A DNA stretch of 5,869 nt, taken from the NCBI GenBank assembly GCA_015234495.1, contig JADGMZ010000080.1:1-5869 (forward strand). Direction: 5' to 3'. Below the pieces are notes generated by a model, which was not told the DNA's origin, made no database searches, and saw only the letters and a program-made list of their open reading frames with translations. Both the position numbers and the translations under genes were made by a program. Of this stretch, positions 1-4,980 are shown one piece after another. Source of the DNA: Brevundimonas sp. Its GTDB lineage: Bacteria; Pseudomonadota; Alphaproteobacteria; Caulobacterales; Caulobacteraceae. Every line of letters starts with the position of its first letter. Position 1 is the first letter of the stretch.

Positions 1-1
1 C

Positions 2-157
2 GAGCCGACCGGCATGACCTCGGCCGAGCTGGACGCCATTGCGGCGCGGACGCGGGCGTGGGCGGAGCGGGGCGAGGTGTTCGCCTACTTCATCGCCGGA
101 GCCAAGGTGCGCAATCCGGCCGCGGGGCAGGCCCTCATAGCGAGGCTGGACCGGTGA
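2..157 (+). CDS. DUF72 (YecE-like) family protein, C-terminal end only
   Basis: This reading frame is open from the window edge to the TGA at 155-157 and encodes the last 51 residues of a protein whose start lies outside the window. The tail contains a tryptophan in a helix (RAWAERGEVF) followed by FAYFIAGAKVRNPAAGQALI. A short hydrophobic strand ending in Y-F, then a polar turn and an alanine-rich 'PAA..ALI..L' helix, is how I recall the end of DUF72/YecE-like TIM-barrel proteins, especially the alphaproteobacterial ones. The biochemical role of DUF72 is not established. Its stop codon overlaps the start of the next gene (GTGA), so the two are probably co-transcribed and translationally coupled. 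The family call rests on about 20 informative residues, so it is moderate; that this is a real coding 3' end is more secure. Confidence 0.62.
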   Translation, partial: EPTGMTSAELDAIAARTRAWAERGEVFAYFIAGAKVRNPAAGQALIARLDR

Positions 158-525
158 CGGCGCGGGTGCAGGGCAGCTGTCACTGCGGGGCGCAGCGGTT
201 CGCCGCGCCAGCGCCCACGGAGGTGACGCACTGCAACTGCTCGACCTGCACCAAACGGGGGACCGAAGCGGCCTATTATGCGCCGGGCGAGGTGGAGTTC
301 AGCCTGACCCCCGACAAGCTCGCCGCCTATGAGTGGGGCGACCGGATGATGGTCTTCCACCACTGCGTCGTCTGCGGCTGCGCCGTGTTCGCCGAGTCGG
401 ACGCCTGGACCACCGAAGCGGGCGAGGCGCGGCCTGCGCGGATCACCCTGAACGCCCGGCTGTTCGACGACTTTGACCTGGAACCGGTTTCCGTGCGTAT
501 CGTCGACGGGCGCAACGGCTGGTGA
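154..525 (+). CDS. GFA/CENP-V family zinc-binding protein
   Basis: The 123-residue protein, a usual length for the family, has the cysteine pattern of the glutathione-dependent formaldehyde-activating enzyme (GFA)/CENP-V fold. It shows CHCG at residues 9-12, HCNCSTC with Cys27, Cys29 and Cys32, and HCVVCGC with Cys71, Cys74 and Cys76. In this family these cysteines hold a structural and a second zinc site. The family is named for Paracoccus Gfa, which was proposed to speed S-hydroxymethylglutathione formation. That activity has been disputed and most members have no known substrate, so no reaction is assigned. I chose the GTG at 154 because it follows a GAGG at 142-145 by 8 nt, forms a GTGA overlap with the upstream stop, and puts the first CxCG motif at the usual distance from the N-terminus. 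A GTG four codons later is possible. The open frame extends further upstream only because it shadows the preceding gene. Confidence 0.9.
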   Translation: MTARVQGSCHCGAQRFAAPAPTEVTHCNCSTCTKRGTEAAYYAPGEVEFSLTPDKLAAYEWGDRMMVFHHCVVCGCAVFAESDAWTTEAGEARPARITLNARLFDDFDLEPVSVRIVDGRNGW

Positions 526-528
526 TCC

Positions 529-555
529 CGGGGGTTGAGCCCATCTGAACCCCTG
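529..555 (+). other. Imperfect stem-loop between the GFA gene and the alcohol dehydrogenase gene
   Basis: GGGGTT at 531-536 can pair with AACCCC at 548-553 around an 11-nt loop. The stem extends by a G-U and a C-G pair to 529/555. It begins four bases after the GFA stop codon. No T-run follows, so it is not a classic intrinsic terminator. It could slow polymerase, protect a 3' end, or be chance in GC-rich DNA. Confidence 0.3.
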
Positions 556-584
556 CCCCCTGAGTTCGGCCCGAGGACCTCTTC

Positions 585-1643
585 ATGCCCATCGCCACCC
601 GCGCCTTCGCGGCCACCGCCGCCGACGCCCCGCTGAGCCCCTACCGCTTCGACCGGCGCGATCCCGGCCCGGACGATGTCGCCATCGAGATCAAATACTG
701 CGGCGTCTGCCACTCGGACCTGCACGTGGCGAAGAACGATCTGGGCGGCACCCGCTATCCGATCGTGCCGGGTCACGAGATCGCCGGGGTGGTGACCGCC
801 GTCGGCGACAGCGTCAGCCGCTTCAAGGTCGGCGACCGGGTCGGCGTCGGTTGCATGGTCGACAGCTGCCGCACCTGCCCCGCCTGCCTCGAGCGCGAGG
901 AGCAGTACTGCGTCCCCGGCCTGACCCAGACCTATGGTTCGCGCGTCCCCAAGGGCGAGGCGGTCGGGCAGACCATCACCCAGGGCGGCTATTCCGACCG
1001 CATCACGGTCGACCAGGCCTTCGTGCTGCGCATCCCCGACGCCCTGCCGCTGGACGCCGCGGCGCCGCTGCTGTGCGCGGGGGTGACGACCTGGAGTCCG
1101 CTGAGGCAGTGGGGCGTCGGTCCCGGCTCGAAGGTGGCGGTGATCGGGCTCGGCGGCCTCGGCCACATGGCGGTCAAGCTGGCCGCCGCCCTGGGCGCCG
1201 AGGTGACGGTGCTGTCGACCTCGGACCGCAAGAAGGCCGACGCCGAGCGGATGGGCGCGACGCATTTCCTGATCAACTCGGACGCGGCCGCGATGAAGGC
1301 CGCGCGCGAGGGATTCGACCTGATCATCAACACCGTCTCGGCCACGCACGAGATCGCCAGCCATGTCGGCCTGCTGGCCCGGGACGGGACCATGGTCATG
1401 CTGGGCCTGACCACCGAACCCCTGCCGGTGATGGCCCTGCCGCTGATCGGCCGCCGCCGGCGTATCGCCGGCTCCCTAATCGGGGGCATCCGCGAGACCC
1501 AGGAGATGCTGGACTTCTGCGCCGGGCACGGCATCGCCTGCGACATCGAGGTGATCGCGCCGGACCAGATCAACGAGGCCTATGCCCGGATGGAGCGGTC
1601 GGACGTGCGCTACCGGTTCGTGATCGATATGGCGAAAATCTGA
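585..1643 (+). CDS. Zinc-dependent NAD(P) alcohol dehydrogenase, cinnamyl-alcohol-dehydrogenase type
   Basis: This 352-residue medium-chain dehydrogenase/reductase interconverts alcohols and aldehydes in the cytoplasm; family members such as YahK favour aldehyde reduction with NADPH. The catalytic zinc ligands are Cys42 (GVCHSD), His64-Glu65 (GHE) and Cys164 (LLCAG). The structural zinc is held by Cys95, Cys98, Cys101 and Cys109. The Rossmann motif GLGGLG lies at 188-193. The strand after it ends in STS (211-213) followed by DRKK; a serine rather than an acidic residue here is the pattern of NADP-preferring members. GAGGA at 573-577 sits 7 nt before the ATG, supporting the start. The gene stands 59 bp after the GFA gene and is followed by the heptamer repeat element, so it may be a single transcription unit or the end of the preceding one. 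The physiological substrate cannot be read from sequence, so no gene symbol is given. Confidence 0.95.
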   Translation: MPIATRAFAATAADAPLSPYRFDRRDPGPDDVAIEIKYCGVCHSDLHVAKNDLGGTRYPIVPGHEIAGVVTAVGDSVSRFKVGDRVGVGCMVDSCRTCPACLEREEQYCVPGLTQTYGSRVPKGEAVGQTITQGGYSDRITVDQAFVLRIPDALPLDAAAPLLCAGVTTWSPLRQWGVGPGSKVAVIGLGGLGHMAVKLAAALGAEVTVLSTSDRKKADAERMGATHFLINSDAAAMKAAREGFDLIINTVSATHEIASHVGLLARDGTMVMLGLTTEPLPVMALPLIGRRRRIAGSLIGGIRETQEMLDFCAGHGIACDIEVIAPDQINEAYARMERSDVRYRFVIDMAKI

Positions 1644-1651
1644 CGGAGGCT

Positions 1652-1770
1652 GGTTAGTGGTTGGTGGCTAGTGGTTAGTGGCTGGCCGGCGCCTGTGTGG
1701 CGGCGCGGACAGCGCCGCCCTTCCGCAAGCCGTGACGCTGCAATCACCAACCACCAGCCACTACCCACCC
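1652..1770. repeat. Inverted arrays of a 7-bp repeat (GGYTRGT) flanking a GC hairpin
   Basis: On the plus strand four consecutive heptamers run from 1652 to 1679: GGTTAGT, GGTTGGT, GGCTAGT and GGTTAGT. A fifth partial copy (GGCTGG) ends at 1685. After a 60-bp spacer the same unit recurs inverted at 1746-1766 as three copies; read on the minus strand these are GGGTAGT, GGCTGGT and GGTTGGT. The arms include an exact 10-bp inverted match, TAGTGGCTGG at 1676-1685 against 1754-1763. A transcript could therefore fold into a long stem capped by an inner hairpin. The element fills much of the 209-bp gap between the alcohol dehydrogenase and phaB genes. No transposase or terminal target duplication is seen. 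It may be a dispersed palindromic intergenic repeat, which I recall seeing in Caulobacteraceae spacers, but copy number cannot be judged from one window. Confidence 0.75.
1699..1719 (+). terminator. Strong GC stem-loop, possible terminator or structural core of the repeat element
   Basis: GGCGGCGC at 1699-1706 pairs perfectly with GCGCCGCC at 1712-1719 around the 5-nt loop GGACA. It lies 56 bp after the alcohol dehydrogenase stop, between the two heptamer arrays. The sequence after it is CTTCCGC, with only two consecutive T, so it lacks the U-tract of a canonical intrinsic terminator. Such U-poor hairpins are common after genes in very GC-rich bacteria. A terminator role is plausible but unproven. 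Confidence 0.45.
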
Positions 1771-1852
1771 TTCCCGCGCAACCGGCATCCGGCTAAGCAT
1801 AGGCGTTGAAGGCCGCGCGATAGACGGGGCTCCAAGGGACAGGGAAACGGAC

Positions 1853-2578
1853 ATGGCACGAGTGGCTCTGGTCACGGGCGGCACCCGCGGCATCGGCAAG
1901 GCGATCGTCCAGCGGCTGAAGGAGGACGGCATGGCCGTCGCCGCCGGCTACTCCGGCAATGAGGAGGCGGCCCGGGCCACGGCCGAGGCGCTCGGCGTCA
2001 TGGTGGTCAAGGGCAATGTCGGCTCGTACGAGGATTGCCAGCGGGCCGTGGCCGAGGTCGAGGCGGCGCTGGGGCCGATCGACACCCTGGTCAACAACGC
2101 CGGCATCACCCGCGACGGCTTCTTCCACAAGATGAGCGCCGAGCAGTGGTCGGACGTGATCCGGGTCAACATGGACAGCGTCTTCAACATGACCCGTCAG
2201 GTGATCGGCGGCATGCGCGACCGGGGCTTCGGGCGGATCGTCAACATCAGCTCGATCAACGGCCAGAAGGGCCAGATCGGCCAGACCAACTATTCCGCGG
2301 CCAAGGCCGGGATGATCGGCTTCACCAAGGCGCTGGCGCTCGAGAACGCCCGCAAGGGGGTCACGGTGAATTGTATCGCGCCCGGCTATATCGACACCGA
2401 AATGGTCGGGGCCATGGACGAGAAGGTGCTGGCCGGAATCGTCGCCCAGATCCCGGTCGGAAGACTCGGAAAAGGCGAGGAAATCGCCGATATGGTCTCG
2501 TGGCTGGCCGGTGAACGTGCCGGATATGTCACAGGCTGCACCCTGTCGTTGAACGGCGGTCAATATCTGGTTGGCTAG
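1853..2578 (+). CDS. phaB: Acetoacetyl-CoA reductase (PhaB), NADPH-dependent SDR
   Basis: The enzyme reduces acetoacetyl-CoA to (R)-3-hydroxybutyryl-CoA, the monomer for polyhydroxybutyrate. At 241 residues it matches the PhaB length. It is a classical short-chain dehydrogenase with TGGTRGIG (8-15) for the cofactor, NNAG (81-84), and the catalytic tetrad Asn106, Ser134, Tyr147 and Lys151. PhaB is distinguished from FabG by the substrate-pocket stretch NGQKGQIGQTNYS (136-148) and by APGYIDTEM (176-184), which supplies Tyr179. These correspond to known pocket residues of Cupriavidus PhaB, except that Ile142 stands where that enzyme has Phe. AGGGA at 1841-1845 is 7 nt from the ATG. No phaA thiolase or phaC synthase is adjacent, so the partners must be elsewhere. 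The last 40 or so codons (about 2455-2578) use AGA, AAA, ACA, TTG and GTT, unlike the rest of the gene. Confidence 0.93.
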   Translation: MARVALVTGGTRGIGKAIVQRLKEDGMAVAAGYSGNEEAARATAEALGVMVVKGNVGSYEDCQRAVAEVEAALGPIDTLVNNAGITRDGFFHKMSAEQWSDVIRVNMDSVFNMTRQVIGGMRDRGFGRIVNISSINGQKGQIGQTNYSAAKAGMIGFTKALALENARKGVTVNCIAPGYIDTEMVGAMDEKVLAGIVAQIPVGRLGKGEEIADMVSWLAGERAGYVTGCTLSLNGGQYLVG

Positions 2579-2597
2579 GGCGCGGCCGCCCAAAATC

Positions 2598-2624
2598 CGC
2601 CGCGCGGCGATTGCACGACAATCG
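2598..2624. other. Palindromes just upstream of the exported-protein gene
   Basis: A perfect 12-bp palindrome, CGCCGCGCGGCG, lies at 2598-2609. Overlapping it by two bases, CGATTG (2608-2613) and CAATCG (2619-2624) form a 6-bp inverted repeat with a 5-nt spacer, ending 2 bp before the ATG at 2627. The second repeat occupies the position where a ribosome-binding site would be expected, and no Shine-Dalgarno sequence is visible there. It could be an operator or an mRNA hairpin limiting initiation, or the true start may lie downstream. Chance is possible for the GC-only palindrome. Confidence 0.35.
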
Positions 2625-2626
2625 GC

Positions 2627-3421
2627 ATGGAGTTGACGGCGAGGGTCAGAACGGCGCGGAGGCCGCTTCCGACCGCGATGGCGATCGCCCTCGCGGCGGC
2701 CGGGCTGTCTGTGCTGGCCATCCCCTCCGACGCCGCCGCCCAGACCCGCGGCAACGCCCAGGCCGAACAGGGCCAGTCGCTGCGCGACCGCCGCCCTTCG
2801 AGCCCCGCCCTGCCGCCGGTCGGTCGCTATGTGGCGGATTCCGGCGAGGGCTTCATTCTCGACCGCTCAGGACGCCATCCGCTGGTGCGCTTCGAGCGCC
2901 GCGACGAGACCTGGGTGCTGCGCCCGAGCGCTGCGCCGCGGGGCGACGTCATCTATCGCAACGACGCCGGCGACCAGGTGCTGAGGGTGACTCCCAACGG
3001 CGGCATCACCGTCTATACGCCGCGATCCCCGGGCGGTTCGCCCGCCTCGTTCAGCGGCGCCGGCCAGAGCCTGACCCCGCCCACCCTGGGTCCGCGCCTG
3101 CTGTTCCAGCTGATGGCGCAACGTAGCTACATGGTCAGCCAGGTGGTCGGACGGCTGGTCGAGGTCAACCTGGACGGCGACCAGTCGGAAGCGCTGTGCG
3201 TCGAGGCCCTGGTGGTGACCACCGAGGCGGTGATCCGCATCGCCCGTTCGCCGACCGCCCGGCAGTATGTCAGCGACCTGCGCAGCATCAGCATCATCGA
3301 GGGCGACCGGGCCGGGGTGACCTATGCGCGCGGGCGTCTGGTCGTCACCGTGGACCCGAGCGAAGGCATGGCCGGGCGGCCCTCGTCGGCCCGGGTGATC
3401 CGCGCCGTCCTGCCCCGCTAG
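2627..3421 (+). CDS. Exported protein of unknown function, probably DUF4908-like
   Basis: The 264-residue product starts with a signal peptide: a basic n-region (Arg6 to Arg12), a hydrophobic stretch at about 16-32, and a c-region SDAAAQ with likely signal peptidase I cleavage near Ala38. There is no lipobox cysteine, so the mature form is probably periplasmic. The mature part begins with a polar Gln/Arg linker and then LRDRRPSSPALPPVGRY (51-67). After that come strand-rich segments: FILDRSG..PLVRF, GDVIYRNDAGDQVLRVTPNGGITVYTP, VGRLVEVNLDG and GRLVVTVDPSEG. This arrangement fits the DUF4908 family of Caulobacterales as I remember it, but I could not check. The single mature cysteine (Cys192) argues against a disulfide within one chain. 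An in-frame ATG at 2678 (residue 18) has GGAGG 15 nt upstream, but starting there would remove the basic n-region. The gene lies 48 bp after phaB and may share its transcript. No catalytic motif was recognised. Confidence 0.8.
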   Translation: MELTARVRTARRPLPTAMAIALAAAGLSVLAIPSDAAAQTRGNAQAEQGQSLRDRRPSSPALPPVGRYVADSGEGFILDRSGRHPLVRFERRDETWVLRPSAAPRGDVIYRNDAGDQVLRVTPNGGITVYTPRSPGGSPASFSGAGQSLTPPTLGPRLLFQLMAQRSYMVSQVVGRLVEVNLDGDQSEALCVEALVVTTEAVIRIARSPTARQYVSDLRSISIIEGDRAGVTYARGRLVVTVDPSEGMAGRPSSARVIRAVLPR

Positions 3422-4146
3422 CCGGCGAAGCCGTCCTTGGCCGCCCGCCGGACCGCGAAGTCGGCGACGTCGGCGGCGCGCAGGAAGGGATTGAAGGCCT
3501 TTTCGACGCCGATGGTGGTCGGCACGGTCGGCCGGGCGTGTTCGCGCGCCGCGAAGACCGCCGCCGCATGCGCCGCCATTTCGGGCCGGTCATCGAGGCT
3601 GAGAGCGAAGCGGGCGTTGGCGGCGGTGTATTCGTGGGCGCACCAGACCGTGGTCTCGTCCGGCCAGGCCGCGAGCCCTTGCAGGCTGTCCCACATCTGT
3701 TCAGGCGTCCCCTCGAACAGTCGGCCGCAGCCGAGCGCGAACAGGGTGTCGCCGACGAAGGCCTGGCCGCCGGCGGCGTCGCGATAGACGATATGGCCGA
3801 GGGTATGGCCGGGCGTGTCGGTGACCTCCAGCGCGGTCTCGCCCAGGCTGACCATCTCCCCGCCGCGCACCACCCGGTCCAGCGGCGCGGCCCGCCGCAC
3901 TTCTTCCGGGCCGACGATGTCGCAGCCGGTCGCGGCCTTGACGGCGGCGTTGCCCTGGGTGTGGTCGGGATGCCAGTGGGTGTTAAGGATCAGGTCCAGC
4001 CGCCCCCAGCCCGAACGTTCCAGTTCGGCGAGGATGACCCCGGCGTCGGGGGTGTCGACGGCGGCTACAGCGCCGGTATCGCGGTCTCGGACCAGAAAGC
4101 CGTAGTTGTCGGACAGGCAGGGGAACAGGCGAACGTCGAGGGGCAT
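3418..4146 (-). CDS. gloB: Hydroxyacylglutathione hydrolase (glyoxalase II)
   Basis: This metallo-beta-lactamase-fold enzyme hydrolyses S-D-lactoylglutathione to D-lactate and glutathione, the second step of methylglyoxal detoxification in the cytoplasm. The binuclear metal ligands are all present: the THWHPDH motif (His57, His59, Asp61, His62), His114 in TPGHTLGH, Asp133 in GDTLF and His171 in CAHEYT. GCGRLFEGT (139-147) and Tyr173 match the glutathione-contact region of known enzymes. The C-terminal HAGH segment includes EKAFNPFLR (215-223), which separates GloB from generic metallo-hydrolases. Length (242) is slightly short but normal for bacteria. The central residue of the metal motif is Trp where many homologues have His; that position is not a ligand. 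The gene is convergent with the exported-protein gene, sharing CTAG for both stops, and divergent from the methyltransferase. No strong ribosome-binding site is visible before the ATG. Confidence 0.95.
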   Translation of the reverse strand: MPLDVRLFPCLSDNYGFLVRDRDTGAVAAVDTPDAGVILAELERSGWGRLDLILNTHWHPDHTQGNAAVKAATGCDIVGPEEVRRAAPLDRVVRGGEMVSLGETALEVTDTPGHTLGHIVYRDAAGGQAFVGDTLFALGCGRLFEGTPEQMWDSLQGLAAWPDETTVWCAHEYTAANARFALSLDDRPEMAAHAAAVFAAREHARPTVPTTIGVEKAFNPFLRAADVADFAVRRAAKDGFAG

Positions 4147-4173
4147 GCCGCATTCTAGCAGCGGCCCTTCCCG

Positions 4174-4190
4174 CGGCCTATGGTAGGCGG
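4174..4190. promoter_or_regulatory. Short inverted repeat in the gloB / methyltransferase divergent spacer
   Basis: GCCTA (4176-4180) and TAGGC (4184-4188) flank TGG, and an outer C-G pair lies at 4174/4190. The repeat covers the only purine-rich stretch (AGGCGG) before the methyltransferase ATG at 4191. The whole divergent spacer is 44 bp, so promoters for both genes must sit in it or run into coding DNA. No recognisable -35/-10 pair was found. It could be an operator, an mRNA hairpin or chance. Confidence 0.3.
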
Positions 4191-4931
4191 ATGCGACGCA
4201 GCATCGAGGAGCTTCGGACCTTCTACGGCGAGCCGGCCGGGGCGCTGGCGCGTCGGCTGCTGGCGCGTCGGCTGGACGACGCCTGGGGCGAGGCGGCGGG
4301 CTGCGACGTTCTGGGCCTCGGCTATGCGACCCCGTGGCTGGACGCCTTCATAGGGGCCCGGCGGGTGGTCGCCGCCATGCCGGGCGGCCAGGGGGTCGAG
4401 CTGTGGCCGGCGGCGGGCCGGAACCGCACCGTGCTGGTCGACGACCGCCGTCTGCCCTTCCCCGCCGGCGGCTTCGATCGCATCCTGCTGGTCCACGCCC
4501 TGGAAGAGGCGGACGACGCCGCCGGCCTGCTGGCCGAGGCGGTGCGGGCGCTGTCGCCGGCGGGGCGGATCATCCTCATCGCCGCCGCCCGCGGAGGGCT
4601 GTGGTCGCGGGTCGAGTCGACGCCCTTCGGCTACGGACGGCCGTTCACCCGCCGCCAGCTGGAACGGCTGGTGCGCGAGGCCGGGCTGGAACCGACGGCC
4701 TGGTCCCAGACCCTGTATGTCCCGCCCTGGGGACCGCTGCTGCCGCTGGCGGACGGGTTCGAACAGGTCGGCCGGCGGATCGCCCCGGGGGCGGCCGGAG
4801 TCATCCTGCTGGAGGCGACGCGCCAGGCCTACGCCCGGGTGCATCCCGGCAGCGCCGTCGCCACGGCGCCCGCCCTGTCCCCGGCCCTGCACCCCCAGCC
4901 GGCGTCGCGTCTGCACAGGGACCGGCCCTGA
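4191..4931 (+). CDS. Class I SAM-dependent methyltransferase, substrate unknown
   Basis: The 246-residue protein has a Methyltransf_11-like Rossmann fold. Motif I is DVLGLGYATPWL (39-50), a Gly-x-Gly-Tyr variant of the SAM-binding loop. VLVDDRRLPFPAGGFDRILLVHALEE (81-106, given by its key parts Asp84-Asp85, LPF and the FDRILLVHALE segment) covers the adenine-side acidic loop and motif II. LSPAGRIILIAAARGGLW (121-138) is the post-II strand. A second half with FTRRQLERLVREAGL and EATRQAYA completes the fold, followed by a Pro/Ala-rich tail of about 25 residues. The N-terminal helix contains LARRL twice in a row (19-28), encoded by an exact 15-bp tandem repeat. The methylated substrate cannot be inferred. 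I recall this methyltransferase family next to gloB in other alphaproteobacteria, which suggests a conserved but unexplained association. The start is supported by the conserved opening pattern (EELRTFY) more than by its Shine-Dalgarno sequence. Confidence 0.88.
   Translation: MRRSIEELRTFYGEPAGALARRLLARRLDDAWGEAAGCDVLGLGYATPWLDAFIGARRVVAAMPGGQGVELWPAAGRNRTVLVDDRRLPFPAGGFDRILLVHALEEADDAAGLLAEAVRALSPAGRIILIAAARGGLWSRVESTPFGYGRPFTRRQLERLVREAGLEPTAWSQTLYVPPWGPLLPLADGFEQVGRRIAPGAAGVILLEATRQAYARVHPGSAVATAPALSPALHPQPASRLHRDRP
4245..4274 (+). repeat. Exact 15-bp tandem repeat inside the methyltransferase gene
   Basis: CTGGCGCGTCGGCTG occurs twice back to back, at 4245-4259 and 4260-4274, with no mismatch. 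It is in frame and encodes LARRL-LARRL at residues 19-28. The identical codon choice (including CGT CGG) suggests a slippage duplication, although arginine-rich helices are common at this position in the family. Confidence 0.7.
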
Positions 4932-4938
4932 ACGGGCC
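4924..4938 (+). other. Short stem-loop at the methyltransferase stop codon
   Basis: GGCCC (4924-4928) and GGGCC (4934-4938) can pair around TGAAC, which contains the TGA stop. There is no T-run after it. The stem is only 5 bp, so this is a weak candidate for a transcription pause or 3'-end structure before the phosphatase gene. Confidence 0.22.
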
Positions 4939-4980
4939 CCGGCGCTTTGCAGGTTGGTCGCCAGGCCGTAAAGGGCGGGC

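Noticed and set aside
327..1364. Long minus-strand open frame (345 codons) opposite the GFA and alcohol dehydrogenase genes
   Set aside because: The translation is a low-complexity mix of Arg, Gly, Ala, Asp and His without any family motif, and it lies antisense to two well-supported genes. Such frames arise from GC-biased third positions.
1652..1770. CRISPR array or telomere-like repeat
   Set aside because: The units are only 7 bp and contiguous with no spacers, there are no cas genes, and the two blocks are inverted. GGTTAGT merely resembles telomeric repeats by chance.
1787..1810. Possible -10/-35 elements (GCTAAGCAT, TTGAAG) upstream of phaB
   Set aside because: The two elements are in the wrong order for one promoter, and neither has a partner at proper spacing.
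1744..1932. Small minus-strand open frame running into the heptamer element
   Set aside because: It overlaps the 5' end of phaB and ends in repeat-encoded Trp/Gly residues. It has no ribosome-binding site or family resemblance.
2549..2581. Possible promoter at the end of phaB (TTGAAC followed by GCTAGGGC)
   Set aside because: The -35-like hexamer is reasonable, but the spacing to the Caulobacter-type -10 is too long (18 bp between boxes) and the -10 match is poor.
1793..2593. Minus-strand open frame of 266 codons opposite phaB
   Set aside because: It is His/Asp/Ala-rich, typical of the complement of a GC-rich short-chain dehydrogenase gene, and phaB has its full catalytic tetrad.
3196..4158. 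Plus-strand open frame of 320 codons opposite gloB
   Set aside because: It covers the end of the exported-protein gene in another frame and then runs antisense to gloB, whose active-site residues are all intact. The product has no motif.
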